64,000 bases of DNA from Neolewinella aurantiaca (GTDB taxonomy: Bacteria > Bacteroidota > Bacteroidia > Chitinophagales > Saprospiraceae). The notes under the pieces were generated by a model. It saw nothing but the letters and a program-made list of their open reading frames with translations. It was not told the DNA's origin and did no database searches. The translations under genes were made by a program, and so were the position numbers. Of the stretch, positions 42,134 through 51,396 are shown piece by piece. The stretch lies in contig NZ_VOXD01000015.1 in NCBI RefSeq assembly GCF_008014675.1, positions 26,096-90,095 of the forward strand. Reading direction: 5' to 3'. The number at the start of each line of letters is the position of its first letter. The stretch's first letter is position 1.

Positions 42134-43960
42134 TTATAGTTCCTCGGTCACGCTCCCGCACTTCAGCATCTTGTCGCCGAAATAAGGGTTGCGAATCTGT
42201 TCTTCATTACTAAGCCAGTTGGCGCCGGCATTATCAAAAGCCATCGGGCAGTGTTGGACGTAATATTTGCCGTCTACGCCGAAAGCCGTCAAAGCATTAA
42301 TCAGTGCTTGGGAGAGAAAGCTAAACTGCGCTCGCTGGGCTTCCACCTCATCCTTTTTCAGCAGCGTATTAGCGTGGGCTTCCATCGCTTCCATTTGCTT
42401 CATCCAGTAAACGTGTGCATCGCCTTTTACCTGCATCATGTCGACCTTGGCCAACATTTCTCTCAGTGATGCCAGCAGCGTTTCGTCCGCCAGTTCGGTA
42501 GCGACCATCATGTCTTTCAGCGGAAGGTAGGCTTCAACAACTTTACCCAACTGCGCTCGAAAAGCTTCCGGTGTATCCTCCCGGTAATCCGGTATAGCTA
42601 CGGCGGTGACACCCTCGGTTTCTCGTCCCTGAATCAGCACGTCCCGATTCATCATGCTTGCTTTATTATTTAGCTGTGCCGAGGCATCAATTTGAAAGGC
42701 TCCGTTTACCACCACCCGGTCGCCAGCGGCCAGCCCCTCTGTTATCCGGTAGCCCTCCCCTACCCGGTCCCCAACGGTAATTTCCCGAAACTCATAGGTA
42801 GGTACTTCCATGTCTGGCAACTCCACATAAACGACGGAGCGCTCGCCCGTCCAAAGCACGGAGGAACGAGGAACAATCAGTTCATCGCCACCTGCCACGT
42901 CTCCCCTCTCCCGAGGAGAGGGGCCGGGGGAGAGGGAAACGGTTCCCTCAATAAACATCTCCGGTTTCAACCGCCCCCGCCGGTTACTAACCTCCGCCCG
43001 CACCGCCGCCGTCCGCGTTGTTGGGTCAATCACCGGATCGATGAAGGTCACCCGCGCGTTGTAAGTCTCTCCCGGCCGGGAAGCAACGGTAAACGACACC
43101 TTATCGCCAACGTCGATTTTCGCCAGGTCTGCTTCGTAGGCGTCGAATAAAGCCCAGAGATTACTCAGATTGGTATAGGTATACAGCGCACCTCCGGCCT
43201 TTACGTACTCGCCGACTTCGGCTTTAGTTTCCAGAATCGTACCGCTACGATCAGCATAAATCGGGAAGTTGCTGATGACCTCACCGCTTTCTTCCAGCTG
43301 AGTAATTTGCTCATCAGTCACCTCCAGGTTACTTAGCTTTACACGCGCTGCAGCAACCAGTTCCGGGTTTACGTCGGCAAACTTTTTTGCTTGCAACAAC
43401 TCTTCCTGAGCAACGACTAGGTCGGGGGAATACACCGTCGCAATCCGCTGGCCGGCGCGGACTTGCTCACCGGAAAAGGAGACGAATAGTCGTTCTACTC
43501 GGCCGCCAAATTCTGATACTTCTACGGCCGCCGTTCGCTCGTCCGGCGCAAGTCGACCGGTTAGCTGGATGGTCCGGTCAGCATTGCTCTTCGCCCCATC
43601 CATCGCACCCGCGGCCGCGCCCCTATTTGCTTCAGGATTACCGACAACCACCGTCCGCACCCGCGCCATAGCGACCGCCGCCTCCGTCATCGTCAGTACC
43701 GCCGGGTCGGTCGAATTCCCCGTTTGTAACGGAATAAGATCCATTCCACACAACGGACAATCGCCCGGCTCGCCTTGCTGAATTTGTGGGTGCATTGAAC
43801 ACGTCCATATCTGTGCCTCTCCGTCACCTTCGTCCATGGCTTCATGGTCGTGATCAGCGTGTTCATCCATTACTTCGGCCTCGCCACCAAACAAAAAATA
43901 GCCGGCTAGCAAACCCAGGACTAATGCCCCCACAAGGTAAATTATCGTTCTAATGTTCAT
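42134..43960 (-). CDS. cusB: CusB-type RND adaptor with HMBD and DUF3347 ends
   Basis: 608 residues. N-terminal membrane helix; acidic/His linker; HMBD WTCSMHPQIQQGEPGDCPLCGMDLIPL (in parts, ~52-80); adaptor core with FGGRVERLFVSFSGEQVRAGQ, a helical hairpin (ELLQAKKFADVNPELV), YADRSGTILETKAEVGEYVKAGG and beta-barrel; C-terminal DUF3347 (~480-608: VEAYLPLKDMMVATELADE, VQHCPMAFDNAGANWLSN … KMLKCG). Within the barrel at ~340-352 the residues LSPGPSPRERGDVAG come from a 45-bp palindromic repeat read antisense, an in-frame insertion. Partner of CusA and CusC; 2 bp from the cusC stop. Confidence 0.92.
   Translation of the reverse strand: MNIRTIIYLVGALVLGLLAGYFLFGGEAEVMDEHADHDHEAMDEGDGEAQIWTCSMHPQIQQGEPGDCPLCGMDLIPLQTGNSTDPAVLTMTEAAVAMARVRTVVVGNPEANRGAAAGAMDGAKSNADRTIQLTGRLAPDERTAAVEVSEFGGRVERLFVSFSGEQVRAGQRIATVYSPDLVVAQEELLQAKKFADVNPELVAAARVKLSNLEVTDEQITQLEESGEVISNFPIYADRSGTILETKAEVGEYVKAGGALYTYTNLSNLWALFDAYEADLAKIDVGDKVSFTVASRPGETYNARVTFIDPVIDPTTRTAAVRAEVSNRRGRLKPEMFIEGTVSLSPGPSPRERGDVAGGDELIVPRSSVLWTGERSVVYVELPDMEVPTYEFREITVGDRVGEGYRITEGLAAGDRVVVNGAFQIDASAQLNNKASMMNRDVLIQGRETEGVTAVAIPDYREDTPEAFRAQLGKVVEAYLPLKDMMVATELADETLLASLREMLAKVDMMQVKGDAHVYWMKQMEAMEAHANTLLKKDEVEAQRAQFSFLSQALINALTAFGVDGKYYVQHCPMAFDNAGANWLSNEEQIRNPYFGDKMLKCGSVTEEL
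42892..42936. repeat. 45-bp palindromic repeat inside cusB (copy B)
   Basis: Identical to 17006-17050, so it is a 45-bp match 26 kb apart. It lies in the reading frame of the adaptor without causing a stop or shift, adding 15 residues between EGTVS and ELIVPRSSVL, which are contiguous in related adaptors. Confidence 0.9.
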
Positions 43961-43962
43961 CT

Positions 43963-45300
43963 TTATTGGTTTATGAGGTAGCGATCAATTACCGCTCGTT
44001 GTGTAAGAATGATCGTTTGTGCCAGCACCGTTTTCGTACGGTACCCGATCAGTTGGTTTTCCAATCGCAGCAGTTCATCAAAGGCGCGTTTGCCGTTAGT
44101 GAACTCACTCCTGGCAATCGATATCGTAGCATCAATCACCTGCGATTGTTCCCGTAGGTAGTACAGCTCATTGGCTGCGTTGTCAATGGCGTTCAGCGCG
44201 CGGCGGATCTCCGCTCGGAATTCATTTTCGCTGGATTCCCGCCTGGCATCCAGCGCAAGAATCCGAACCTCCTCCTCCTGCCGTTTGGCCGAAAATTTGC
44301 CTTTACTCAGGGGAATGGTCACCATCGCCCGGGGTAAGATCACGTCCCGGCCATTGCGCAGAGGGTCCGCGTCGTCGCGGCGGCCGGTGGCGATGTAATC
44401 GACACCGACGCCGAAGTCCGGTCGTTGGTCCAGTTTGGTCAGTTCGATGGCGGCGCGGTTGGCTTCCTGCTGTACCTTATATATGCGCAGTCCGGGGTGA
44501 TTACTCAGGTCGGGATCGTCGTTGGCCAGGTCCGGGGCAAAATCCAGGGTTTCCGCTACCCTATCCTCCACGTCTAAGAGGGCTACCACCTGGGTATCCG
44601 CCGGCCGGTTGAGTAACTCGTTAATGATCACCATCTCTTGCTGAGCCAGATGTCGAAACTCGGCCAGTTCGCGCTCAACTTGTTGACGTTGGAGTTGAAT
44701 CCGGTATACGTCAACGGAACTCCCTTTCCCTGCTTCTACCCTACTTAATGCAAGACGGTCAAGACTTGTATAAAGCGCCAGACTTTCCTCCAGCACCTCC
44801 CGGCGCGCCTCCAAACCCGCCAGACTGAAATAGGCTTTCTCCAACTGAAAGATCAGCAGCAACTGGCGGGCGGCCACCTTCTCCAGCAGCGGCCGGGCGC
44901 GGGCGTCCGCCACCCCGGCCATCGCCGCCAGCTTCCCCGGCCAGGGCAACATCTGCGTGGCACCGACGCGGAATTGCTGCGGACCGGTCCTGGTTTCCAC
45001 CGGTAGTATGAACACACCGCCACCAATCTCAAGGTCCGGCAACTGATCCAGCTGTCCCCCTATTTTCATCGCCGCTTCGTAGTCCAATTGCAATGCCCGT
45101 AATTCCGGATTTTCCCGGCGCAGTTCTGCTTTTAGGCTGTCCAGGCTTTGGGCGCGGACGCAGGTGCAAGACAAGGCTAAGAAGAGCAATAGGAATACTC
45201 CTTTGTGTTTGCATGTCAGTATTTGCGGTAGCCACGAGCGCAGCGAGCAAATAGCAGCGGAGCAAATCAAATATCGCATATCAAGAATCGCATATCGCAT
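43963..45300 (-). CDS. cusC: CusC-type outer-membrane efflux channel
   Basis: About 445 residues as the longest frame; the real start is uncertain because the first ~25 codons are repeat-derived (MRYAILDMRYLIC…). A signal peptide is visible at GVFLLLFLALSCTCVRAQ. The body is TolC-like: LRRENPELRALQLDYEAA, LPDLEIGGGVFI, VDVYRIQLQRQQVERELAEF, LQDGR-type barrel strands and TKLDQRPDFGVGVDYIATG. It carries the signal of an outer-membrane factor. The interspersed 19-bp motif spans its signal cleavage site. It lies 1 bp before cusA's stop region and 2 bp after cusB's start region. Confidence 0.88.
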   Translation of the reverse strand: MRYAILDMRYLICSAAICSLRSWLPQILTCKHKGVFLLLFLALSCTCVRAQSLDSLKAELRRENPELRALQLDYEAAMKIGGQLDQLPDLEIGGGVFILPVETRTGPQQFRVGATQMLPWPGKLAAMAGVADARARPLLEKVAARQLLLIFQLEKAYFSLAGLEARREVLEESLALYTSLDRLALSRVEAGKGSSVDVYRIQLQRQQVERELAEFRHLAQQEMVIINELLNRPADTQVVALLDVEDRVAETLDFAPDLANDDPDLSNHPGLRIYKVQQEANRAAIELTKLDQRPDFGVGVDYIATGRRDDADPLRNGRDVILPRAMVTIPLSKGKFSAKRQEEEVRILALDARRESSENEFRAEIRRALNAIDNAANELYYLREQSQVIDATISIARSEFTNGKRAFDELLRLENQLIGYRTKTVLAQTIILTQRAVIDRYLINQ

Positions 45301-45306
45301 ATCAAC
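45262..45306. repeat. AT-rich (GATATTTGATT) repeat at cusC start; relative at 46653-46720
   Basis: Reads AATCAAATATCGCATATC then AAGAATCGCATATCGC. On the opposite strand at 46653-46720 inside cusA a similar string (GATATTTGATTCTTGATATT) occurs, with homologous GC flanks. In cusA it is translated as NRQSNIKNQISHIE in frame. Both probably belong to a ~60-75 bp dispersed repeat. Confidence 0.7.
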
Positions 45307-48300
45307 GAAGTTTAAGTTTTATCTCCTCCCGCATACACCAAAGCACTGGCACCGTAAACATCGTCACCACCTGCAGCGCCATGCCGCCAAAACTGGGGAT
45401 CGCCATCGGCAGCATGATGTCCGCCCCCCTCCCCGTAGCCGTCAGTACCGGCAGCAGAGCCAACAAAGTCGTTGCCGTCGTCATCATCGCCGGACGGACG
45501 CGTCGCAACCCACCCTCGATCACCGCCGCCCGGATTTCCGCCACGTTATTGGGTGTATTTCGCACAAAACTGTCCCTCAGAAAAGTTGCCACCAGCACCC
45601 CGTCGTCGGTCGCGATGCCGAACAAAGCCAGGAAGCCGACCCACACCGCTACGCTCAGGTTGATTGTCCGCATCTGAAACAAATCCCGCAGGTTCTCTCC
45701 GAAGAAGTTGACATCCATGAAGTCGGGGTCAGCGTAGCCGCCAAGCAAGAGGAACCCTCCAGAGAAAGCCACGAACACACCGCTGAATACCATCAGCGCC
45801 GTCGTCACCGACTTAAACTGGAAGTACAGAATCAGAAAGATCAGTCCCAGGGCTATTGGTACCACCAGGCTCAGCCGCTCATTGGCCCGTACCTGCTGCT
45901 CGTAATTACCGGCGAAACGGTAACTGATGCCAGCGGGAACGTCCAACTCACCGGTTTTAGCTAAGCCGTCAAGGTAAGCCGTCGCATTTTTGACAACTTC
46001 CACCTCTGAGAATCCATCCAATCGATCAAAGAGTACATAGCCGACCAGAAAGCCGTCTTCGGATTTGATCGACTGCGGACCTTGCTCATAACGGATATCG
46101 ATCAGCTCACCGAGTTTGATCTGTCCGCTGCGGGTCGGGACAAGAATGTTCTTAATGGTCTCCGGATTATCCCGTAGTTCACGTGGGTAGCGCAGGCGAA
46201 CGGCGTAGCGTTCGCGACCTTCAACGGTTGTAGTCATTTTCATCCCGCCAACGGTGGCCATAATCTGCTGCTGGACGTCCGTTACGCTTAACCCGTACCG
46301 GGCAATGGCCTTGCGCTTCACATCGAGCAGCAAGTAAGGCTTGCCTACGATACGGTCGGCGAACACCGCCGCGTCTTTCACGCCGTCGACATTCTTCAGC
46401 TCTCGCTCCAGCTCCAGACCAAAGGCCTCGATGGTGGCCAGGTCCGGCCCCCGCACCTTGATCCCCATCGGCGCCCGCATTCCCGTTTGCAGCATCACCA
46501 GCCGGGTTTCAATCGGCTGGAGTTTAGGAGCGGACGTCACCCCCGGAAGCTGAGCGGCGGCAATGATCTCCTCCCAAATATCGTCGGGCGATTGGATGTG
46601 ATCCCGCCACTGGCGATAGTACTGACCGTTTTCGTCGGGGACCAGCCCCGACTCGATATGTGATATTTGATTCTTGATATTTGATTGGCGATTTGCTACC
46701 GCTGATTCACTCGCGGGGCTCGGCTGCCGCAGGTTGGAACGACGGACAAATTCACCCTTCTCGTCCACTTTGAAGCGGAGCCGGTGTCCGTCCTCATCCG
46801 TCAAATACTCCGACTTATACAAAATCATATTCTCATACATCGACAGGGGCGCCGGGTCCAACGGGCTGTTCACCCGGCCGGCCTTGCCGACGACCATCTC
46901 CACTTCCGGAATGGTGGTCACCGCCATATCCAGCGTGCGGAGATTCTTGAGGTTCTCCGCGATCCCGGCGTGCGGCATACTTGTCGGCATCAGGAGAAAA
47001 GCCCCTTCTCCCAATGCTGGCATAAACTCTTCTCCAATACTTCGGTACGACTGGAAGCCCGCAAAGATTAACAGCCCAATCAGCAGCAGGAAGAGCACCT
47101 TTACCCGCAGCAGAAAACCGAGAATGTGCGTATAGAAATGAATTACCAGCCAGAAGAAGCCCAGTAAGCTGCCCGCTACCACAACCACGAACAGGAAATT
47201 GGTCGCCTGACTCTGGTTCACACCCAGCGGTAGCCAGTAGCCGGCCAGCAGCCACGCTAGAACCAATGCAATCGCTACGTTCACCAGCGTCTTCAGCCAC
47301 TGCTCTTTCCTGCCTCCCACTGCACCCGCGTCCGCGCCCTCTTCCCCTACAACAGCAGTAACAATACCGAGCACCCCGGCCAAAATAGTAACTACTCCCA
47401 ACCACCAAGTTACCAGTACCCAGGCGGCAATTCCCGCAACGATCAATAGCCCGTTGCCCACAATCTTTACCCGCTTACTGTCCCGGTCCCAGCCCAAAAC
47501 CGTATGCGCCAGCGCGGGGATAATAGCCAGCGCCACAACGATTGCAGCAATCAGCGCAAAGGTCTTCGTAAACGCCAACGGCCGGAACAACTTCCCTTCC
47601 GCCGCTTCCATCGTGAAGACCGGCAAAAAGCTGATAATTGTCGTAGCCACCGCAGTCAGCACCGCCGAGCCCACTTCCACCGTCGCCTCATAAATACTCT
47701 CCAGCCTACTCTCCCCTTCCGGCGGATCGTTCAACCGGTAAACCATACTCTCCGTCAGCACAATCCCCATATCCACCATCGTCCCGATTGCGATGGCGAT
47801 ACCAGACAAGGCCACAATATTGGCGTCCACCCCGAAGTAGCGCATCGCGATGAAACACATCAGGACCGCCACCGGCAGCGTTCCTGCTACCAACAACGAT
47901 GATTTCAAATTGAACAGTAACAAGATCACGACGATGGCCGTAATAAGAATTTCCAGCGTTAGGGCTTCCTCGAGCGTCCCGATCGTTTCTCGGATAAGTT
48001 CGGAGCGGTCGTAGAAGGGGACGATGGTAACCTGGCTTACCGTGCCGTCTTCCAGTTCGCGGGTTGGAAGTCCGGGGGCTAACTCCGCGATCTTAGCCTT
48101 CACGTTGTTGATCACCTCCAACGGGTTAGCCCCATAGCGCGCCACCACCACCCCACCGACAGCCTCCGCCCCGGATTTGTCCAGAATGCCCCGCCGCGCG
48201 GCCGGGCCCACCGTTACCCTCGCCACGTCGCGCAGGTAAACCGGCACATTGTTTTTCTCACTGACAACGGCAAGCTCCAGGTCATCAAGATTTTGCAAGT

Positions 48301-49060
48301 AACCCAGCCCGCGGACAAAATATTCAGCCAAATTGATTTCTAACGTCGCCGCTCCCACATCAAGGTTAGACCCCTTGACCGCAGCCATCACCTGCCCAAG
48401 CGTAATGCCGTACACCCGCATTTTATCGGGGTCCACGTCCACCTGGTACTCCTTTACGTGGCCGCCGATACTGGCCACCTCACTCACGCCCCCGGCGGCG
48501 CTCAGACCATAACGGACGTAGAAGTCTTGAATACTCCGCAGCTCATCAAGGTCCCAGCCGCCGACGGGCGTACCCTCCGGTGCGCGCCCTTCCAGCGTAT
48601 ACCAGTACACCTGCCCCAAGGCCGTGGCGTCAGGACCGAGCGTCGGCGTAGCGTTCTCCGGCAGCAAGCCCGCCGGCAGAGAGTTCAGTTTCTCCAGAAT
48701 TCTACTGCGCGACCAGTAGAACTCCACCTCCTCCTCGAAGATCAAATAGATACTCGAAAAGCCAAACATCGAGTTGGAGCGGACGGATTTCACCCCCGGA
48801 ATCCCCAACAAGGTCGAGGTTAACGGATAAGTGATCTGGTCCTCCACGTCTTGGGGCGACTGCCCCATCCACTGGGTAAAGACGATCTGCTGGTTCTCCC
48901 CGATATCAGGAATAGCGTCTACCGCCACCGGATCACGCGGCAAACCGGGAATATTAAATTCAAAGGGTGCGGTGGCCAGGCCCCAGCCTACGAAGAGCAG
49001 CAACAAAAGCCAAACAACCAGCTTATTCTCTAAGAAGAAGCGCACAAAAGCGTTAATCAT
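45302..49060 (-). CDS. cusA: CusA-type Cu/Ag RND exporter
   Basis: 1252 residues from MINAFVRFFLENK. HME4 (Cu/Ag) pattern in TM4: LSGIAIAIGTMVDMGIVLTESMVYRL. Porter domain with PVGGWDLDELRSIQDFYVRYGL; trans-envelope funnel with LLMPTSMPHAGIAE and MLQTGMRAPMGIKVRG. Longer than the usual ~1040 residues: a membrane insertion at ~540-640 (VTWWLGVVTILAGVLG … EEGADAGAVGGRKEQW … VIHFYTHILGF) and one at ~775-800 formed from a dispersed repeat. Its ATG follows 10 bp after the upstream gene's region. Works with cusC and cusB. Confidence 0.93.
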   Translation of the reverse strand: MINAFVRFFLENKLVVWLLLLLFVGWGLATAPFEFNIPGLPRDPVAVDAIPDIGENQQIVFTQWMGQSPQDVEDQITYPLTSTLLGIPGVKSVRSNSMFGFSSIYLIFEEEVEFYWSRSRILEKLNSLPAGLLPENATPTLGPDATALGQVYWYTLEGRAPEGTPVGGWDLDELRSIQDFYVRYGLSAAGGVSEVASIGGHVKEYQVDVDPDKMRVYGITLGQVMAAVKGSNLDVGAATLEINLAEYFVRGLGYLQNLDDLELAVVSEKNNVPVYLRDVARVTVGPAARRGILDKSGAEAVGGVVVARYGANPLEVINNVKAKIAELAPGLPTRELEDGTVSQVTIVPFYDRSELIRETIGTLEEALTLEILITAIVVILLLFNLKSSLLVAGTLPVAVLMCFIAMRYFGVDANIVALSGIAIAIGTMVDMGIVLTESMVYRLNDPPEGESRLESIYEATVEVGSAVLTAVATTIISFLPVFTMEAAEGKLFRPLAFTKTFALIAAIVVALAIIPALAHTVLGWDRDSKRVKIVGNGLLIVAGIAAWVLVTWWLGVVTILAGVLGIVTAVVGEEGADAGAVGGRKEQWLKTLVNVAIALVLAWLLAGYWLPLGVNQSQATNFLFVVVVAGSLLGFFWLVIHFYTHILGFLLRVKVLFLLLIGLLIFAGFQSYRSIGEEFMPALGEGAFLLMPTSMPHAGIAENLKNLRTLDMAVTTIPEVEMVVGKAGRVNSPLDPAPLSMYENMILYKSEYLTDEDGHRLRFKVDEKGEFVRRSNLRQPSPASESAVANRQSNIKNQISHIESGLVPDENGQYYRQWRDHIQSPDDIWEEIIAAAQLPGVTSAPKLQPIETRLVMLQTGMRAPMGIKVRGPDLATIEAFGLELERELKNVDGVKDAAVFADRIVGKPYLLLDVKRKAIARYGLSVTDVQQQIMATVGGMKMTTTVEGRERYAVRLRYPRELRDNPETIKNILVPTRSGQIKLGELIDIRYEQGPQSIKSEDGFLVGYVLFDRLDGFSEVEVVKNATAYLDGLAKTGELDVPAGISYRFAGNYEQQVRANERLSLVVPIALGLIFLILYFQFKSVTTALMVFSGVFVAFSGGFLLLGGYADPDFMDVNFFGENLRDLFQMRTINLSVAVWVGFLALFGIATDDGVLVATFLRDSFVRNTPNNVAEIRAAVIEGGLRRVRPAMMTTATTLLALLPVLTATGRGADIMLPMAIPSFGGMALQVVTMFTVPVLWCMREEIKLKLR

Positions 49061-49135
49061 AAAACGACACTTGACAAAAATCACGAAAGCCCCGGTCAGC
49101 CGTAGCTGCCGGGGAAGTTGTAATTCATCGTGTCG

Positions 49136-49564
49136 TTATAAGCGGAAGATCTGGAACTCGCGCACCAGGTCCGGTATCAACGGAGGCGGGCGGTAGTTCT
49201 CAAAGTTCGTGTTTTTGCGCGGCCGCGGGTGCGGGGGCAGGTAGTTAAAGAGCTGGGGTGGAAAGTCAGGTAATACCGCTACGATGGTTGGCAAGGCATC
49301 CACCACCGTCTGTTCCTGATCGTCGATCTGTACCAGCACGTGCTCGTCGTCACAGCACCCTTTCTTTTTACTGTCGTTCTCCTCTTCAACCGGCGCGGGG
49401 TGGAACGGGCAATGCGCTTTCTTCTGCTCTTTATGGCACTTCTCCGCCTCGCCAAAAATGGCGACCGACTTCAACTCCCCCATACAGAAATGACGATTCA
49501 CCGTCAACCCAGCGGAGCCGAGGAGGACGAGAGTCGCCAGAAATATGTGAAGTAGTCTAATCAA
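49136..49564 (-). CDS. HYC_CC_PP family protein 2
   Basis: 142 residues. Marks: NRHFCMGELKSVAIFG (HxC variant HFC), KKKGCCDDEH (CC), FENYRPPPLIP (PP), with HxC-rich CHKEQKKAHCPFHP. First gene of the copper operon, 75 bp before cusA on the same strand. Likely periplasmic copper-binding; inferred from context. Confidence 0.82.
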   Translation of the reverse strand: MIRLLHIFLATLVLLGSAGLTVNRHFCMGELKSVAIFGEAEKCHKEQKKAHCPFHPAPVEEENDSKKKGCCDDEHVLVQIDDQEQTVVDALPTIVAVLPDFPPQLFNYLPPHPRPRKNTNFENYRPPPLIPDLVREFQIFRL

Positions 49565-49887
49565 GTTAGAAGGCTGTTTACTCTAGTAAAGATACAGGCA
49601 TTAGGCGGACAAAGTTGAGATGAGCATAATATGGATAGTTTTTGCAAAATGTCGTAAGCGCCAAAGAGTCAACGTCATTCCATCTAATATTTTTTCGTCG
49701 CTGACCCTAAGGGCATCCAAAACTTACCGATCATGGCTAGTTATCGACCGCACCAAAAGTGCTAAAACGCCCTGTCCTTTCCCGTAGCCTCCCTACCCCT
49801 TTTCTTTGGGCTACGGGTCCCCCACATAGGAGGTGAGCAGATTCTTATTCTGATCACCAGGTCTCTTTTGACCACCAACTCCTATCC
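49565..49887. other. Intergenic region upstream of the copper operon
   Basis: No gene recognised. It should hold the promoter of the minus-strand copper operon. A possible hairpin pairs CCCGTAGCC with GGCTACGGG near 49783-49827. Marks the border with the defence region. Confidence 0.5.
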
Positions 49888-50115
49888 ATGGCCCCTATTC
49901 CATCTACTAACAAGGAACCAAAAGAATTCCGCTTCCGGGTTTGGCCTTTTTATCTCTTGGAGACAAAAGGTTACACCAGCGAAGAAAACACCAGCCTACT
50001 CAATTCTACCACATCCTTCCGGCGGCTCTGGCTGATTGTTGTTTGCCTGCTCATTCTGCTAGCCTATGCGACTTTAGGAGAGTTTCTCCGAGGGCTGATC
50101 CCCGCTTTTTCTTAA
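49888..50115 (+). CDS. Unknown 75-aa membrane protein
   Basis: Starts MAPIPSTNKEPKEFRF, has a basic/aromatic region (WPFYLLETKGYTSEEN) and one membrane helix LWLIVVCLLILLAYATLG near the C-terminus. I do not recognise it. Just before a broken gene and the STAND NTPase; could be part of that accessory module. Confidence 0.5.
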   Translation: MAPIPSTNKEPKEFRFRVWPFYLLETKGYTSEENTSLLNSTTSFRRLWLIVVCLLILLAYATLGEFLRGLIPAFS

Positions 50116-50228
50116 AACCAATAGGAATCCACTAGTAAGTACAGAAGGCTACACATATTGCAACTTTGTGTTGGTTACCCTAGTTGTTACAAACTAATTC
50201 ACTCGTACAAGTAAACCTGATTTAGCCT

Positions 50229-51353
50229 ATGATCACTGCGTCCAGAATTCGAGAAGAAGTAGAGTCTTATGATCTTAGTAAGCCCCACTATGCTCAGTTC
50301 AGACTTTGCGTAAAAGGTGAAAAATTCGCCGAACAACATAAGCTCGTTTTCAAAGAGATCACCGAAGAAGTAGAGTCTACGCCGCAGGCTTTCTATGATC
50401 GTGCCAGATCCTATGTCCGTAATCATAATGAAATTGCTTTTGCGCTTCGGAAAATACACGTAGGGGCTACTAAGGAACACGAAGATCAGGCGGTTGCCGT
50501 TTTTCCCGCACTTGAGCGTGTTGCAAAATTCCGCGAAGCTGCTCCCGCATTGAGGTTCTACGCCTATTACCTCACCCGAAGAAGAACACCGTTCGGAAAA
50601 CTCACCGATCCTGAAGCGGCGTTGAAGTGCTTCAAGTCATTTGGCCTTACCTCCGGCGACATAGATACCATCTGAAGACTCCGGCACGCCACCTATCATC
50701 CAGGATCATCTAGTGAAGGCTTTGTCACTTCCGACGCTGGCAAAAAAATATGCACCCACGCCAAAGTGCTGGAGCTCGTCGACAAGATCGATGAGCTAAA
50801 CCGCTGGGTGATGATGATGACGATCTACCTTACCATCTACAACTCGCAGTTCACCCTACTTATCATCAGCCTACTGCATTACGAGTATTACAATAACTTC
50901 AAACTCTACGCTGATTCATTAGGCCCGATCTATAAGTTCCTTGGAACTTCTAACCAGGAGCCGGAACCTGATCCGGCAGCCCCCACCCCCCCTAAGCTAG
51001 CCCAGTGGATCACCATGGCCTACCCTTTTATTAAATCCCCTCGCAAGGCTTTCATGGGGTATACAATAGTCAAAGGGCTAACCAGTAAAATATCTTCTAA
51101 CTTCAAAAAGGCTAACAGTCGCACCGACGTGGTCCAACTATTTGAAGCATTCCAAGAGAAGTCGTTAGAAGTAGCGCAAACCTTACGAGTACAGGCTGCT
51201 ACACAAAGCGATGAAGAAAGCCAGGCCGCACTAATCCAATTCGCCGAAGCCATCGAGCGCGACGCTGAGCGTCGTCTGGACCTTAATCGTAAACCTCAAC
51301 AAGACATGGTCGACTTTATGGTCAGGCAGCTCAACAAGAATCCAAAACCTTAG
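50229..51353 (+). pseudogene. Unknown 374-codon gene interrupted by TGA
   Basis: Residues 1-148 (MITASRIREEVESYDLSK … FGLTSGDIDTI) stop at TGA 50673-50675; the same frame then stays open for 226 codons (RLRHATYHPGSSSEGFVTSD … LNKNPKP). The second part alone would need a GTG start at 50766. Continuity of frame and composition suggests one gene with a nonsense change (CGA to TGA would suffice). It has membrane-like helices (MMMTIYLTIYNSQFTLLIISLLHYEYY) and long amphipathic helices. Function unknown. It converges with the STAND gene, ends 43 bp apart. Confidence 0.6.
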
Positions 51354-51396
51354 CACCCTATAGAGCTTCTATCCTGCGATAATCCGCTAAAAGACA

